Source of the DNA: DASPWW01 sp963756745
Lineage (GTDB): Bacteria; Actinomycetota; Thermoleophilia; Solirubrobacterales; 70-9
DNA: 64,000 bases
Direction of reading: 5' to 3'
NCBI GenBank assembly: GCA_963756745.1
Contig: CAVWOU010000006.1
Location: forward strand, 307,369 to 371,368
Shown: positions 9,030 through 18,196 of the stretch, piece after piece
Position numbering within the stretch: position 1 is the first letter of the stretch
Layout: every line of letters starts with the position of its first letter
Made by a program: the position numbers and the translations under genes
Notes under the pieces: generated by a model
Seen by the model: only the letters and a program-made list of their open reading frames with translations
Told to the model about the DNA's origin: nothing
Database searches by the model: none

Positions 9030-9674
9030 TCAGAACTCGTCCTCGCTCGACCACTCGAAGGGGATGTGCTTGCTGGAACGGCCGGAGTAGTCCTGGCTGA
9101 AGCCGAAGGCATCCGCCCTCTGAGTCGAGGCGATCCCGTACGTCGCCGGGCCCTGACCCGGGCCGACCTCGCTACCGGGCGGGTTGTGGACGGCGAGGCG
9201 CTGCCCGGGCGTGCTGGTCGGCCCGGTGAGCAGCTGCGTACTTCCCTCCGCCTTGCCTGGCACGTTCAGACGCCATGAGCCGAGGTCGTCGTCGATCTCG
9301 AGCTCGATCGGCGCGAACTCGAGGCCGAGCATGTTGCCGACGACGTTCTCGGCGAACAGCTTCGGCCAGCCGCCCACCTCTCCGCCGAAGATCGTCTGCA
9401 GCGCCGCGCGCTGGCTCTCGTCCGCACGCTCGTCGAGGATCATCCCCAGGTCCGCGCGCACGTCTTCGTCCCAGATGTTGCCGTCGAAATACATCACCCC
9501 GGCGACGTTCAGGCCGGCAAGATCCACATCGCCGTAACTGCCCTCGCGGATGCGAAACGCGATGATGCCGTCGCAATCGCCATCGGTGGGAGCCCGCCCG
9601 AATGTGCACGGACAAGGGACCGCGCACTTGCAGAAATCAACGAAGTCGCCGATCAGTCTCCACTGCTCAGCCAT
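9030..9674 (-). CDS. DUF1326 domain protein
   Basis: 214-residue soluble protein of the DUF1326 family, beginning MAEQWRLIGDFVDFCKCAVPCPC; the Cys-rich FCKC...CPC segment is the family hallmark. Start ATG at 9674, preceded by AGGAGG. No signal peptide. It faces the DUF2182 gene tail-to-tail with a 13-bp gap. DUF1326 and DUF2182 commonly occur together, which points to one unknown, possibly metal-linked, process. Confidence 0.85.
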   Translation of the reverse strand: MAEQWRLIGDFVDFCKCAVPCPCTFGRAPTDGDCDGIIAFRIREGSYGDVDLAGLNVAGVMYFDGNIWDEDVRADLGMILDERADESQRAALQTIFGGEVGGWPKLFAENVVGNMLGLEFAPIELEIDDDLGSWRLNVPGKAEGSTQLLTGPTSTPGQRLAVHNPPGSEVGPGQGPATYGIASTQRADAFGFSQDYSGRSSKHIPFEWSSEDEF

Positions 9675-9791
9675 CTCGAGCCTCCTAACTGGTGCGATCC
9701 GATTCTCTCTCCGCAACGGCGGCGGGTCAAGCCATCCCGCGCACGAAAAGGCGAGAGCCAAGCATGCGACCCGACCCTTGCGGCGGTCGGA

Positions 9792-11480
9792 TCAGCCCTG
9801 GCGCCGCACCCGTAGGTCCGCCCGCTCAACCGCCGCCTCGACGGCACCCTCCTCCGCCGCCGGCACCGCCGCGGCCCGCTCCTCGGCCCGCCGCGACGCC
9901 GCCCCGACGAACTCGCGGAACAGCGGCTCGGGCCGCGTCGGGCGCGAGTTGAACTCGGGGTGGAACTGCGACGCGACGAAGAAGGGGTGGTCCGGCAGCT
10001 CGATCACCTCGACGAGACGCTCGTCCGGCGAGGTGCCGCCGCACACCAACCCCTGGTCCTCGAGCCGCCGGCGCAGCATGTTGTTGACCTCGTAGCGGTG
10101 CCGGTGGCGCTTGTAGATCACCGGCTCGTCGAAGATCTCGCGTGCCCGCGTGCCGTCATGGAGCTTCACCGGGTCGGCGCCGAGGCGCATCGTCCCGCCC
10201 ATGTCGGTGACCTCCTTCTGCTCCGGAAGCAGGTCGATGACGGGGTAGGGCGTCTCGGGATCGAACTCGGACGAGTTCGCGCCCTCGAGCCCCACGACGT
10301 GGCGGGCGAACTCGACCACCGCCATCTGCATCCCGAGGCAGATGCCGAGGAACGGGATCCCGTTCTCGCGCGCGATCCGCGCGGCGAGCACCTTGCCCTC
10401 GATCCCCCGCTCGCCGAACCCGCCCGGGATCAGGATCCCGTCTGCGGCCTCGAGCTCCTCCGGGTCGGGGTCCTCCGAGTTGACGAGCGAGACCTCGACG
10501 TCGGCGCCGTGGTGGTAGCCGCCGTGGCGGAGGGCCTCGACGACCGACTTGTAGGCGTCGGCGAGCTTCACGTACTTGCCGACCAGCGCGATCCGCACCG
10601 GGCGATCGGCGGCGTCGGCGCGCCTCACCAGCTCCTCCCACTCCGAGAGGTCCGGAGTCGGCGACTCGATCCCGAAGTGGTCGAGGACCTGATCGTCCAT
10701 TCCCTCGGCGCGGAACACGAGCGGCACCTTGTAGGTGTTGTCGACGTCCCGGGCCGAGATCACCGCGTCCTCGGGGAGGCTCGCGAAGAGCGCGATCTTG
10801 CGCCGGATGTCGCGATCGAGCCCGCCCTCGGAGCGGCAGATCAGCGCGTGGGGCTGGATCCCGATTCGCCGCAGCTCGTTCACCGAGTGCTGGGTCGGCT
10901 TCGTCTTCAGCTCTCCCGCGTGGCCGACGTAGGGGACCAGCGTCAGGTGGACGAACATCGACCGCTTCGAGCCCAGATCGACGTAGAGCTGGCGGATCGC
11001 CTCGAGGAACGGGAGCGACTCGATGTCCCCGACCGTGCCTCCGATCTCGGTGATCACGAAGTCGACCGCCTGGGACTCGGCGACGATCAGGATCCGGTGC
11101 TTGATCTCGTCGGTGATGTGGGGAATCACCTGGACCGTCGCCCCGAGATAGTCGCCGCGGCGCTCGCGGCGGATGACCGAGTTGTAGACCGCGCCCGCCG
11201 TCACGTTGGAGGCGCGGGAGGTGTTCTCGTCGGTGAACCGCTCGTAATGACCGAGGTCGAGGTCGGTCTCGGCGCCGTCCTCGGTCACGAACACCTCGCC
11301 GTGCTGGAACGGGCTCATCGTCCCCGGGTCGACGTTGATGTACGGGTCGAACTTCTGAAGCTGGACCCGGAATCCCCGACTCACCAGCAGTCGACCGATC
11401 GACGCGGCGGCGATTCCCTTGCCGAGGGACGAGACCACGCCACCGGTCACGAAGATGAACCGGGTCTCGCCTGCGCTCAT
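9792..11480 (-). CDS. pyrG: CTP synthase
   Basis: Converts UTP, ATP and glutamine to CTP, 562 residues. The N-terminal synthetase domain begins FIFVTGGVVSSLGKGIAAAS and contains the KFDPYINVDPGTMSPFQHGE block. The C-terminal class I glutamine amidotransferase domain has GICLGMQ (catalytic Cys) and FHPEF (catalytic His). The last ~40 residues are an Ala/Glu/Arg-rich extension. It lies downstream of recN in the same direction. Confidence 0.97.
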   Translation of the reverse strand: MSAGETRFIFVTGGVVSSLGKGIAAASIGRLLVSRGFRVQLQKFDPYINVDPGTMSPFQHGEVFVTEDGAETDLDLGHYERFTDENTSRASNVTAGAVYNSVIRRERRGDYLGATVQVIPHITDEIKHRILIVAESQAVDFVITEIGGTVGDIESLPFLEAIRQLYVDLGSKRSMFVHLTLVPYVGHAGELKTKPTQHSVNELRRIGIQPHALICRSEGGLDRDIRRKIALFASLPEDAVISARDVDNTYKVPLVFRAEGMDDQVLDHFGIESPTPDLSEWEELVRRADAADRPVRIALVGKYVKLADAYKSVVEALRHGGYHHGADVEVSLVNSEDPDPEELEAADGILIPGGFGERGIEGKVLAARIARENGIPFLGICLGMQMAVVEFARHVVGLEGANSSEFDPETPYPVIDLLPEQKEVTDMGGTMRLGADPVKLHDGTRAREIFDEPVIYKRHRHRYEVNNMLRRRLEDQGLVCGGTSPDERLVEVIELPDHPFFVASQFHPEFNSRPTRPEPLFREFVGAASRRAEERAAAVPAAEEGAVEAAVERADLRVRRQG

Positions 11481-11549
11481 CTAGGTCGTCGTCCTCGTCA
11501 TTGGGCCCTGCCCACCGAGTCTAGTTGGCTCGGGAGCGGAACGTTGTCG

Positions 11550-13229
11550 CTACGCGGCGGCCAGCATCTCGCGGGCGTGACGGCTCGCGACCTCGTCGTC
11601 GCGGTCGGCGCCGAGCATGCGGCAGATCTCGGCGACGAGCTCATCACCGTCGACCCGCTGGACACTCGCGCGTGTCTCCCCGTCCTCGGCCCGCTTCTCG
11701 ATCCGGAAATGCGTCGAGGCGAGCGACGCGATCTGCGGCAGGTGCGTGATGCAGATCACCTGGCGCTCCTCGCCGAGGCGGCGCAGCCGCTCTCCGGCCG
11801 CGCGCGCCGTGCTCCCGCCGATCCCGGCGTCGATCTCGTCGAACACGAGCGTCCGCGCGCCGGCCTCGGGGCCAAGGCCGGTGAGCGCGAGCATCACGCG
11901 CGAGAGCTCGCCGCCCGAGGCGGCATCGCGCAGCGGTGAGATCGGGAGCCCGGGATTGGTCGCGACGAGGAACGTGACCGTCTCGCGTCCACCCGGGCCG
12001 TGGCCGTCCGGGTGCGGCTCGAGCGAGATCTCGAGCGCGGCCCCCTCCATCGCCAGCGCGGCGAGCTCGCCCGCGACGCGCGTCTCGAGCTCACGGGCGG
12101 CATGCTTGCGGGCGCTGCTCAGCTCCTGTCCAAGCCCGTCGCGGCGCTCGCGCAGCGCGGTGATCCAATCTTCGATCTCCGAGCTTCGCTCGCCGGCCTG
12201 CTCGAGGCGCGCGATCTCCGAGCGACAGCGCTCGGCATGGGCAAGAACCGCCTCCACCGTTCCGCCGTGCTTGCGCTTCAGGCGGTCGACCGCGTCGAGC
12301 CGCTCCTCGACCTCCTGCAGCCGGCCGGGCTCCGCCTCGACCCCGTCCGCGTAGGCGCGAACCTCCCGCGCGAGCTCGCCGAGCTCCACGGCGAGCCCCC
12401 CGGCTCGTTCTCGCAGCGCGTCGAGGTCATCGTCGACGCCCGACGTACCCGAGAGCGCGGACTCGGCTTCGGCGAGCAGCCCCGCGGCCCCGCCCGCGTC
12501 CTCCTCGCCGGCGAGCGCCGTGTGGGCACCGGCCGCGGCCGACCGCAGCTGCTCCGCGTGGCGGAGGCGATCGCGCTCGACGCCCAGCTCACGCTCCTCG
12601 CCCGCCCCCGGGGCGGCCGCCTCGATCTCCTCGAGCTCGAACCGAAGCAGGTCGAGGTCGCGCTCGCGCGCCCCCTCGCGCTCGCGCAGGGCGGCGAGCT
12701 CCTCCTCGAAGCGGGTCAGCTCGGCGTGCTCGCGTCGGTAGTGGCGCCTGCGATCGAGGTGCTCGTCCCCGGCGAACCCGTCGAGGATCTCCAGCTGCGC
12801 CGAGGAGAGCGTCAGCTTGCGGTGTTCGTGCTGCCCGTAGAAGGCGAGCGCTCGGCCACCCAGGGCGCGGAGATCGGGCGCGGACGCCGACCGCCCCTGG
12901 ACGAACGCGCTCGTGCGACCCGAGACCCCGACCCGGCGCCCGAGAACTATCTCCGCGCTGCCGTCCGGGAGTCGCGAGGCGATCTCGCGCAGCTCGGGGT
13001 CGTCGAGCAGGCCGTCGGGCAGGGTGAACACCCCTTCGACGTACGCCTCCTCGGCCCCCGGCCGCACGATCTGCGGCCGCGCCTTTCCCCCCATCAGCAG
13101 GTCGATCGAGTGGGCGAGGATCGTCTTTCCCGCCCCAGTCTCCCCCGTGATCGCGTTGAGCCCCTCGCCGAAGCGAAGCTCGGCGCGCTCGATCAGCAGC
13201 AGGTTCTCGATCCGCAGCTCGTGAAGCAC
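11550..13229 (-). CDS. recN: DNA repair ATPase RecN
   Basis: SMC-like double-strand-break repair protein, 559 residues. Walker A is GETGAGKT near residue 30. Long coiled-coil arms occupy the middle (Glu/Arg/Leu-rich). The ABC signature SGGELSRVMLAL and Walker B TLVFDEIDAGIGG follow, then the H-loop ITHLPQIAS. Start GTG at 13229. Standard position below nadK in the backbone, but an MFS gene is inserted between them. Confidence 0.95.
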   Translation of the reverse strand: MLHELRIENLLLIERAELRFGEGLNAITGETGAGKTILAHSIDLLMGGKARPQIVRPGAEEAYVEGVFTLPDGLLDDPELREIASRLPDGSAEIVLGRRVGVSGRTSAFVQGRSASAPDLRALGGRALAFYGQHEHRKLTLSSAQLEILDGFAGDEHLDRRRHYRREHAELTRFEEELAALREREGARERDLDLLRFELEEIEAAAPGAGEERELGVERDRLRHAEQLRSAAAGAHTALAGEEDAGGAAGLLAEAESALSGTSGVDDDLDALRERAGGLAVELGELAREVRAYADGVEAEPGRLQEVEERLDAVDRLKRKHGGTVEAVLAHAERCRSEIARLEQAGERSSEIEDWITALRERRDGLGQELSSARKHAARELETRVAGELAALAMEGAALEISLEPHPDGHGPGGRETVTFLVATNPGLPISPLRDAASGGELSRVMLALTGLGPEAGARTLVFDEIDAGIGGSTARAAGERLRRLGEERQVICITHLPQIASLASTHFRIEKRAEDGETRASVQRVDGDELVAEICRMLGADRDDEVASRHAREMLAAA

Positions 13230-13291
13230 GCCTCCCGTTCTAACGAGGGGCGAGGACGGATTCGCCCCTTGGAGATCAGCGCACCGAGCAG

Positions 13292-14815
13292 CTAGGCCGC
13301 GGCGGGCTCGGCCGCCGCCTCGCCGCCGGGCTGCTGCACGAAGTCGCGCGAGCGGACGAGCGCGAACCCGACGATTCCCCCGAGGATCGCGATCGCCGCC
13401 CCGACGAGCAGGATGTCGTTGAAGCCGCTGATGAACGCCTGATTGGCGGCGTCGGCGACCTGCGCGCGACTTCCGGGGGGCACCGACTCGACCGCCGCGC
13501 GACCGCCGCCGGCCGACACCGCCTCGCTGAGCCCCGGCGGGGCGCCGGGAAGCAGCTCCGCCAGCCGCGAGTCGATGCGCGACTGGAAGATCGCCCCCAG
13601 CGCCGCGACCCCGGTCGCGATCCCGACCTGCCGGAAGGTGTTGTTGATCCCCGACGCCATCCCGGCGCGAGATGACGCCACCACACCGATCGCGGTCGAC
13701 GCGATCGCCGGATTGGTGAGCCCGATGCCCACACCGGCGACGAGGAAGCCGGGGAGCAACGTGGTCCAGTCGTCGCCGAGCTCGATGCCCCGCATCAGCA
13801 GCAGGCCAACCCCGACGAGGATCAGGCCGAGCCCGAGCAGGACCCGCGCCGGGACCCGGCCGGTCAGCCTTCCCGCGATCGGGGCGACGAAGAACGACAG
13901 CAGCGTGATCGGGAGAAACCGCACCCCGGCCTCGAGCGGCGAGTAGCCGAGCACGTCCTGGATGTACAGCGTCACGTACAGGAACATCGCGAACATCCCC
14001 GCCGACAGCGTCCACGCGACCACCGAGACGCCGGTGAACGCGGGCTTGCGGAACAGGCTGAGGTCGAGCATCGCGTGTTCCTGGCGGGCCTCGACGATCA
14101 GGAACGCGACGAGGAGCGCGCCGGCGCCGATCAGGGAGGCGAGGATCACGCCGCTCGACCAACCCTCCGGATTGCCGCGGATCAGCCCGAATATGAGCAG
14201 GAACAGACCGCCCGAGAATGTGAAGAGCCCGGCCCAGTCGAGCGGCACGGCCTCGGTCGCCTTGACGTTGGCGACCCTCGTGGCGGTGAGGATCATCGCG
14301 CCGATCCCGATCGGGATGTTGGCGAAGAAGATCCATTCCCATCCAAACCCCTCCGTCAGCAGGCCGCCGATCAGGGGGCCGACGGCGACCGCGCCGCCCA
14401 CTGTCGCACCCCAGGCGCCGATCGCGGTCGCCCGCTCCTTGCCGTCGAACTCCTGCGCGATAAGGGCGAGCGAGGTCGAGAACATCGCCGCCGCGCCGAC
14501 CCCCTGAAGGCCGCGGGCGAGGTTCAACAGCGTCGCGTCGCCCGCGATCCCGCACAGGAAGGAGGCGAGCGTGAAGACGCCGAAGCCGAAGTTGAATACG
14601 CGCCGGCGCCCCAGGCGGTCGCCGAGCGAGCCGGTCATGAGGAGGAACGCGGCGAGCGTCAGCGCGTAGGCGTCGATGACCCACTGGAGGCTGGAGAGGC
14701 TCGCGTCGAGGTCGCGCTGGATGTCTGGGAGCGCGACGTTGACGACGGTGATGTCGAGCAGCAGCATGAACGTCGCGACGCACGCCGCGAGCAGGGTCCA
14801 CCACTTTCGCTCCAT
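13292..14815 (-). CDS. MFS multidrug efflux transporter, DHA2 (14-helix) type
   Basis: 507 residues, proton-coupled drug exporter of the EmrB/QacA type. It begins MERKWWTLLA followed by the first helix with LLLDITVVNVALPDIQ (motif D1). GSLGDRLGRRRVF (motif A) and the motif C region in helix 5 follow. Start ATG at 14815 rather than a frame 11 codons longer. A close paralogue with the same N-terminus lies at 44.9-46.5 kb. The 216 bp upstream, to nadK, holds no convincing gene. Confidence 0.9.
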   Translation of the reverse strand: MERKWWTLLAACVATFMLLLDITVVNVALPDIQRDLDASLSSLQWVIDAYALTLAAFLLMTGSLGDRLGRRRVFNFGFGVFTLASFLCGIAGDATLLNLARGLQGVGAAAMFSTSLALIAQEFDGKERATAIGAWGATVGGAVAVGPLIGGLLTEGFGWEWIFFANIPIGIGAMILTATRVANVKATEAVPLDWAGLFTFSGGLFLLIFGLIRGNPEGWSSGVILASLIGAGALLVAFLIVEARQEHAMLDLSLFRKPAFTGVSVVAWTLSAGMFAMFLYVTLYIQDVLGYSPLEAGVRFLPITLLSFFVAPIAGRLTGRVPARVLLGLGLILVGVGLLLMRGIELGDDWTTLLPGFLVAGVGIGLTNPAIASTAIGVVASSRAGMASGINNTFRQVGIATGVAALGAIFQSRIDSRLAELLPGAPPGLSEAVSAGGGRAAVESVPPGSRAQVADAANQAFISGFNDILLVGAAIAILGGIVGFALVRSRDFVQQPGGEAAAEPAAA

Positions 14816-15031
14816 CGCTGCTCCTCGCCTACGCCGTCGTCCCGACACCGCGTTCGTCGCCGGCGGGGACCTCCAACACGACCTCGACCCGCCTGGTTGC
14901 CAGCAGCTCTCGCCCTATGAACAAACCGTAAGCGCCGGGAGGACGCCCCGCACCCCCGCGCCCTCCGCCTGCGACCGCAGGGTCTGCGGGCCTGGCTCGA
15001 TGCCCTCGGGGAGGTGCGAATCGAACGCCAT

Positions 15032-15922
15032 CTACTCGGCGAGGCGGCCGAACTTCTCGCGGATCCTGCGATAGAAGTTCGAGCCCGGGACCTGGGCGAG
15101 CCGCCCCACGGAGTCGCGGAAGCGAACCTCGAGCTCCTCGCCGCTGCCAAGCTCGCCGACCATCTCGCCGTCGAGCGCGATGTCGACGGGATCGCGTCCG
15201 CCGGCGTTGAGGACGTGCAGGACGTCGTCGGGAGCAACCACCAGGGCTCGCGCTGTGAGCGTGTGCGGTGCCACGAAGCTGACCACGTACCCCTCGACTC
15301 CCCACGCCAGGATCGGCCCCTGGTTGGCGAGGTTGTAACCGGTCGACCCGGCCGGCGTGGCGGCGACCAGGCCGTCGCAGCGCACGTGCCCGACCTCCTG
15401 TCCCCCGAGCCGGTATGACAGCTCGGCGACCCGGCCGTGCGGGCGGCGCGTGAAGCTCACGTCGTTGAGCCCCACCGGATGCTCGACGTCCAGCGGAACC
15501 TCGAGCGCCGGGAGCGACATCACCTCGAAGTCTCCGGAGAACGCCCGCTCGAGACCCGCCTCGAGCTCGCTGCCCTCGGCCGCCGCGAGGAAGCCAACGG
15601 TCCCGAAGTTGATACCGAACACCGGCACCTCGGTCCCGGCGTACGAGCGCAGCGCCCTCAGGATGGTCCCGTCTCCGCCGAGCACCAGGCAAACGTCCGG
15701 TTGCTCGGGGAGCGAGTCGACCTGCCGCACGCCGGAAGCGGCGTCGCCGTGCTTCTCCAGCTCGTCGGCGCGCGCGACGAGAACGAACGAGGCACGCTCG
15801 GCCGCTTCTACGGCGGAGTGAACCGCCGTGTCGTCAGCGAGGGGGTAGGAGTGCGTGAAGAGGGCCGCCGTGCGCGTCGCAGCCGGAGCCTCGGTGGAAT
15901 CAGGTGTTCGCGCTCGGCCCAT
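15032..15922 (-). CDS. nadK: NAD kinase
   Basis: Phosphorylates NAD to NADP, 296 residues. The GGDGT motif sits in VCLVLGGDGTILRAL, with INFGTVGFLA, the NDVSFTR block and ATPAGSTGYNLA. The only in-frame start before the conserved core is ATG 15922, which lies inside the dispersed G-rich repeat. The first residues (MGRARTP) are therefore encoded by repeat sequence. Downstream of tlyA, as in many Gram-positive genomes. Confidence 0.95.
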   Translation of the reverse strand: MGRARTPDSTEAPAATRTAALFTHSYPLADDTAVHSAVEAAERASFVLVARADELEKHGDAASGVRQVDSLPEQPDVCLVLGGDGTILRALRSYAGTEVPVFGINFGTVGFLAAAEGSELEAGLERAFSGDFEVMSLPALEVPLDVEHPVGLNDVSFTRRPHGRVAELSYRLGGQEVGHVRCDGLVAATPAGSTGYNLANQGPILAWGVEGYVVSFVAPHTLTARALVVAPDDVLHVLNAGGRDPVDIALDGEMVGELGSGEELEVRFRDSVGRLAQVPGSNFYRRIREKFGRLAE

Positions 15923-15968
15923 AATCAAATTCCCCGCCCGCCCCCACCCTTGCAGAGCCTCGCGCTCA
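15894..15968 (-). repeat. Dispersed G-rich intergenic element, copy 1 (tlyA/nadK)
   Basis: One of three related copies. Read on the minus strand it begins with the tlyA stop codon (TGAGCGCGAG), then four G-runs with short loops (complement of 15932-15949), GGGGAATTTGAT, and GGCCGAGCGCGAA. In this copy an ATG has arisen at 15922 that serves nadK. The GAGCGCGA octamer occurs near both ends. Confidence 0.85.
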
Positions 15969-16748
15969 CGGTTCTACCTTGCGCGCAGCTGCCTCGACGT
16001 CGACCCCCGGCGGGTCGATCGTGCAGTGGATGAACGTCTCGAGGTTTCCCTTCGGTCCCGGGAGGCCGGACGAGGCGAATCCGCGCACGTGGAGACCGGC
16101 CTCGCCCGCGGCTCGCGCCACCGAGACGAGGGCCTCCCGACGATCCGCCGCCTCGCGCACGACGCCGCCGCGCCCGACCCGGCCGCGGCCGAGCTCGAAC
16201 TGCGGCTTGACGAGAGCGAGCACCTCGCCGTGCGGGGCGAGCAATCCGCTCAGAGCTGGGAGCACCTTGGCGAGGGAGATGAATGAGACATCGACGGTGA
16301 TCAGCTCGGGCGCGTACGGGACGTCGCCGGGGCTCAGATGCCGCGCGTTGGCGCGCTCGATGACCTCGACCCGCGGGTCGCCGCGCAATCGCCAGTCGAG
16401 CTGTCCGTAGGCGACGTCGAGCGCCACCACCCGCGCCGCGCCGTGCTGCAACAGGCAATCGGTGAACCCTCCGGTCGACGCCCCGACGTCGAGACATGTC
16501 CGGGAGTCGATCGTGATCCCGAGGGCTTCGATCGCGTTCTCGAGCTTGATCCCGCCTCGTGACACGTATCGGGGACGCTCCTCGAGAACGAGGTCCGCGT
16601 CCTCCGCGACGAGCTGGCCGGGTTTCTGCGCGCGCTCCCCACCGGCACCGACCCGGACCAGCCCCGCGCGCACGGACGCCGCCGCGCTCGTGCGCGAGTC
16701 GGCCAGACCGCGCTCGGCCAGAAGCGTGTCCACACGTCGTCTCGGCAT
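15966..16748 (-). CDS. tlyA: TlyA family rRNA (cytidine-2'-O)-methyltransferase
   Basis: 260 residues. An N-terminal S4 RNA-binding domain (RRRVDTLLAERGLADSR...VRAGLVRVG) is followed by an FtsJ/RrmJ-like methyltransferase with SAM motif CLDVGASTGGFTDCLL and VKPQFELG. The homologue methylates 16S and 23S rRNA in mycobacteria and sets capreomycin sensitivity. Start ATG at 16748. Its stop codon is the first codon of the dispersed repeat. Confidence 0.93.
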   Translation of the reverse strand: MPRRRVDTLLAERGLADSRTSAAASVRAGLVRVGAGGERAQKPGQLVAEDADLVLEERPRYVSRGGIKLENAIEALGITIDSRTCLDVGASTGGFTDCLLQHGAARVVALDVAYGQLDWRLRGDPRVEVIERANARHLSPGDVPYAPELITVDVSFISLAKVLPALSGLLAPHGEVLALVKPQFELGRGRVGRGGVVREAADRREALVSVARAAGEAGLHVRGFASSGLPGPKGNLETFIHCTIDPPGVDVEAAARKVEP

Positions 16749-16805
16749 CGGCGCCAACGGTACCGCGCCAGGGGGCGCGTTCCGCGGGGGCGGGGTTGAG
16801 CTCAC

Positions 16806-16821
16806 TGTGATCAGGGTCACA
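16806..16821. promoter_or_regulatory. CRP/GlxR-type operator
   Basis: TGTGATCAGGGTCACA is an exact match to the TGTGA-N6-TCACA consensus of CRP-family regulators (GlxR in actinobacteria). It lies in the divergent region between tlyA and the small membrane protein gene, 80 bp before the latter's ATG. It is thus well placed to control the plus-strand gene. Confidence 0.6.
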
Positions 16822-16901
16822 CACAAACCGCACATACGTTCGTAACCTGATGTTTGTCGCTGCGGCGTCTCATTGAGCCGTCGCACCAGGAGAGACCTGA
16901 A

Positions 16902-17267
16902 ATGAGTGTTTCGATCTTCAGATACGTCCCGCTCTCGATCCACAGCGCCCTCGAGGTGCTCGCGGCGCCGCTGATCATGGCCGGCCCGCTCCTGCTCGGC
17001 CTCGATCCCGCCGCGATCGCGATCGGCTTCGTCCTCGGCGTGCTGCTGCTCGGCCTGTCCGTGTCGCTGTTCGGCGAGGGCCACGCGGTCTCGCTGAGGG
17101 CCCACGCGGAGCTGGACTATCTCCTCGCGCTCGCCGCCGTTCTCACCGGGTTCGGGATCGGGATCATCACCGGTGATGCCGCAGCAATGATCTTTCTGGT
17201 CGGGGTTGGTGTCGCACAGACGGCGCTGACCGCCTCAACGCGGTTCAGCGTCCCTCGCGACGCCTAA
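16902..17267 (+). CDS. Small four-helix membrane protein
   Basis: 121 residues with four predicted membrane helices (PLIMAGPLLLGL, IAIGFVLGVLLLGLSVSLF, LLALAAVLTGFGIGII, AAMIFLVGVGVAQTALTA), resembling the SPW-repeat or small integral-membrane type. Start ATG at 16902 with AGGAGAG at 16887-16893; a longer frame from 16854 lacks a ribosome site. A CRP-like site lies upstream and a strong terminator follows, so it is probably a single-gene unit. Function unknown. Confidence 0.75.
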   Translation: MSVSIFRYVPLSIHSALEVLAAPLIMAGPLLLGLDPAAIAIGFVLGVLLLGLSVSLFGEGHAVSLRAHAELDYLLALAAVLTGFGIGIITGDAAAMIFLVGVGVAQTALTASTRFSVPRDA

Positions 17268-17328
17268 TTCTCCCGACCTCCCTCACACAGACAACACACA
17301 TACATATCTCTCCTCCCTGTTGTACCGA

Positions 17329-17365
17329 GAGCGCCCCGCTCCCCAGCGGGGCGTTCTCATTTATG
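17329..17365 (+). terminator. Rho-independent terminator
   Basis: GAGCGCCCCGCT and AGCGGGGCGTTCTC form a ~12-bp GC-rich stem with a CCCC loop, followed by ATTT. It is 60 bp downstream of the small membrane protein gene. Confidence 0.75.
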
Positions 17366-17508
17366 GCTTGCTTGGATCAAGCGCCGCAACGCTTGCGACC
17401 TAGTCCGATCTTGGTCGGCCGCATGCGCTCGAACTCGGCGATCAGATCCGGCTCAGTCCTCGACGGGATAGCCTGCGGACTCAGAGACCCTGGAACGTGG
17501 AGGATGGT

Positions 17509-17883
17509 ATGTCCACAGGAACGCCTGAGCAAGTCCTTGAATCGGTAGTTGAGGGAATCAACACGGGTAATTTCGACATGCTCATGGCTCTTTATGAGCC
17601 TGAGGGCGCTTTTGCGACTCAGCCCGGGAGCCTCGGTCACGGCTTACCGGGTATCCGTGAAGCGCTGGGCGGTTTCGTTGCGATGAAGGGCAAACTCGAT
17701 CTCAAGGTGACAAGGGTCCTTGAGGTAAGTGATCTGGCCCTCGTAATTGGGGTTTGGTCATTCACTGGCACCGGGCCAGACGGTGAACCGGTGAAGCTCG
17801 CGGCAAAGAATGCGGATGTTCTGCGCCGTCAGCCCGACGGCTCTTGGCGTTTCGTGATCGACAACCCATGGGGAACGGACTGA
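17509..17883 (+). CDS. SnoaL-like/DUF4440 (NTF2-fold) protein
   Basis: 124 residues; YEPEGAFATQPG, HGLPGIREALGGF and DGSWRFVIDNPWG are typical of small NTF2-fold proteins used as isomerases or of unknown role. Start ATG 17509 follows GGAGG at 17499-17503; the upstream ATG at 17497 lies before that site. Codon use is less GC-biased than its neighbours (TTT, GAA and ATT are frequent), suggesting recent acquisition. Confidence 0.7.
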   Translation: MSTGTPEQVLESVVEGINTGNFDMLMALYEPEGAFATQPGSLGHGLPGIREALGGFVAMKGKLDLKVTRVLEVSDLALVIGVWSFTGTGPDGEPVKLAAKNADVLRRQPDGSWRFVIDNPWGTD

Positions 17884-17913
17884 ATGGCGTGCCGGACTCA
17901 AAGTCAGCCCAGC

Positions 17914-18178
17914 TCAGTGGGTGACGCTCGTCTTGACCCGCTTGCGCTCTGACTCGCCCACGGGCCCCTTCTCCTCGAGCGTCTTGATCGCCTCGGCGAT
18001 GTCGTCGCCGAGCGTGTTGGCGAGCGAGCGGCTCAGGGTGAGCTTGACCAGGGCGCGCATCATCTTCACGTCCTGGGCGTTCGGAGGCATCGAGTAGGCG
18101 GGCAACATCCATCCTCGCTCGGCGGCGAGCTGGAAGGCGATGTCGAACTCGTCGTAGGGATAAGAGGAGTGCTCTCTT
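17914..18178 (-). pseudogene. 3' remnant of glutamate decarboxylase
   Basis: The minus strand encodes about 85 residues: YDEFDIAFQLAAERGWMLPA, then YSMPPNAQDVKMMRALVKLT and a tail ending in TGA. This matches the C-terminus of PLP-dependent glutamate decarboxylases. The catalytic core with the PLP lysine is absent. The homology stops near 18178, just before the plus-strand hydrolase gene starts, so the 5' part has been deleted. A short ATG frame at 18108 could still be translated, but not into an enzyme. Confidence 0.7.
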
Positions 18179-18196
18179 TTCTGATTCAGTTCCGGC

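Noticed and set aside
9960..11939. 659-residue plus-strand frame over pyrG and recN
   Set aside because: Antisense shadow of two certain genes; composition is Arg/Asp/His-rich as expected from high-GC third positions. The same holds for the long plus-strand frames over alaS, aroC/aroKB and dxs.
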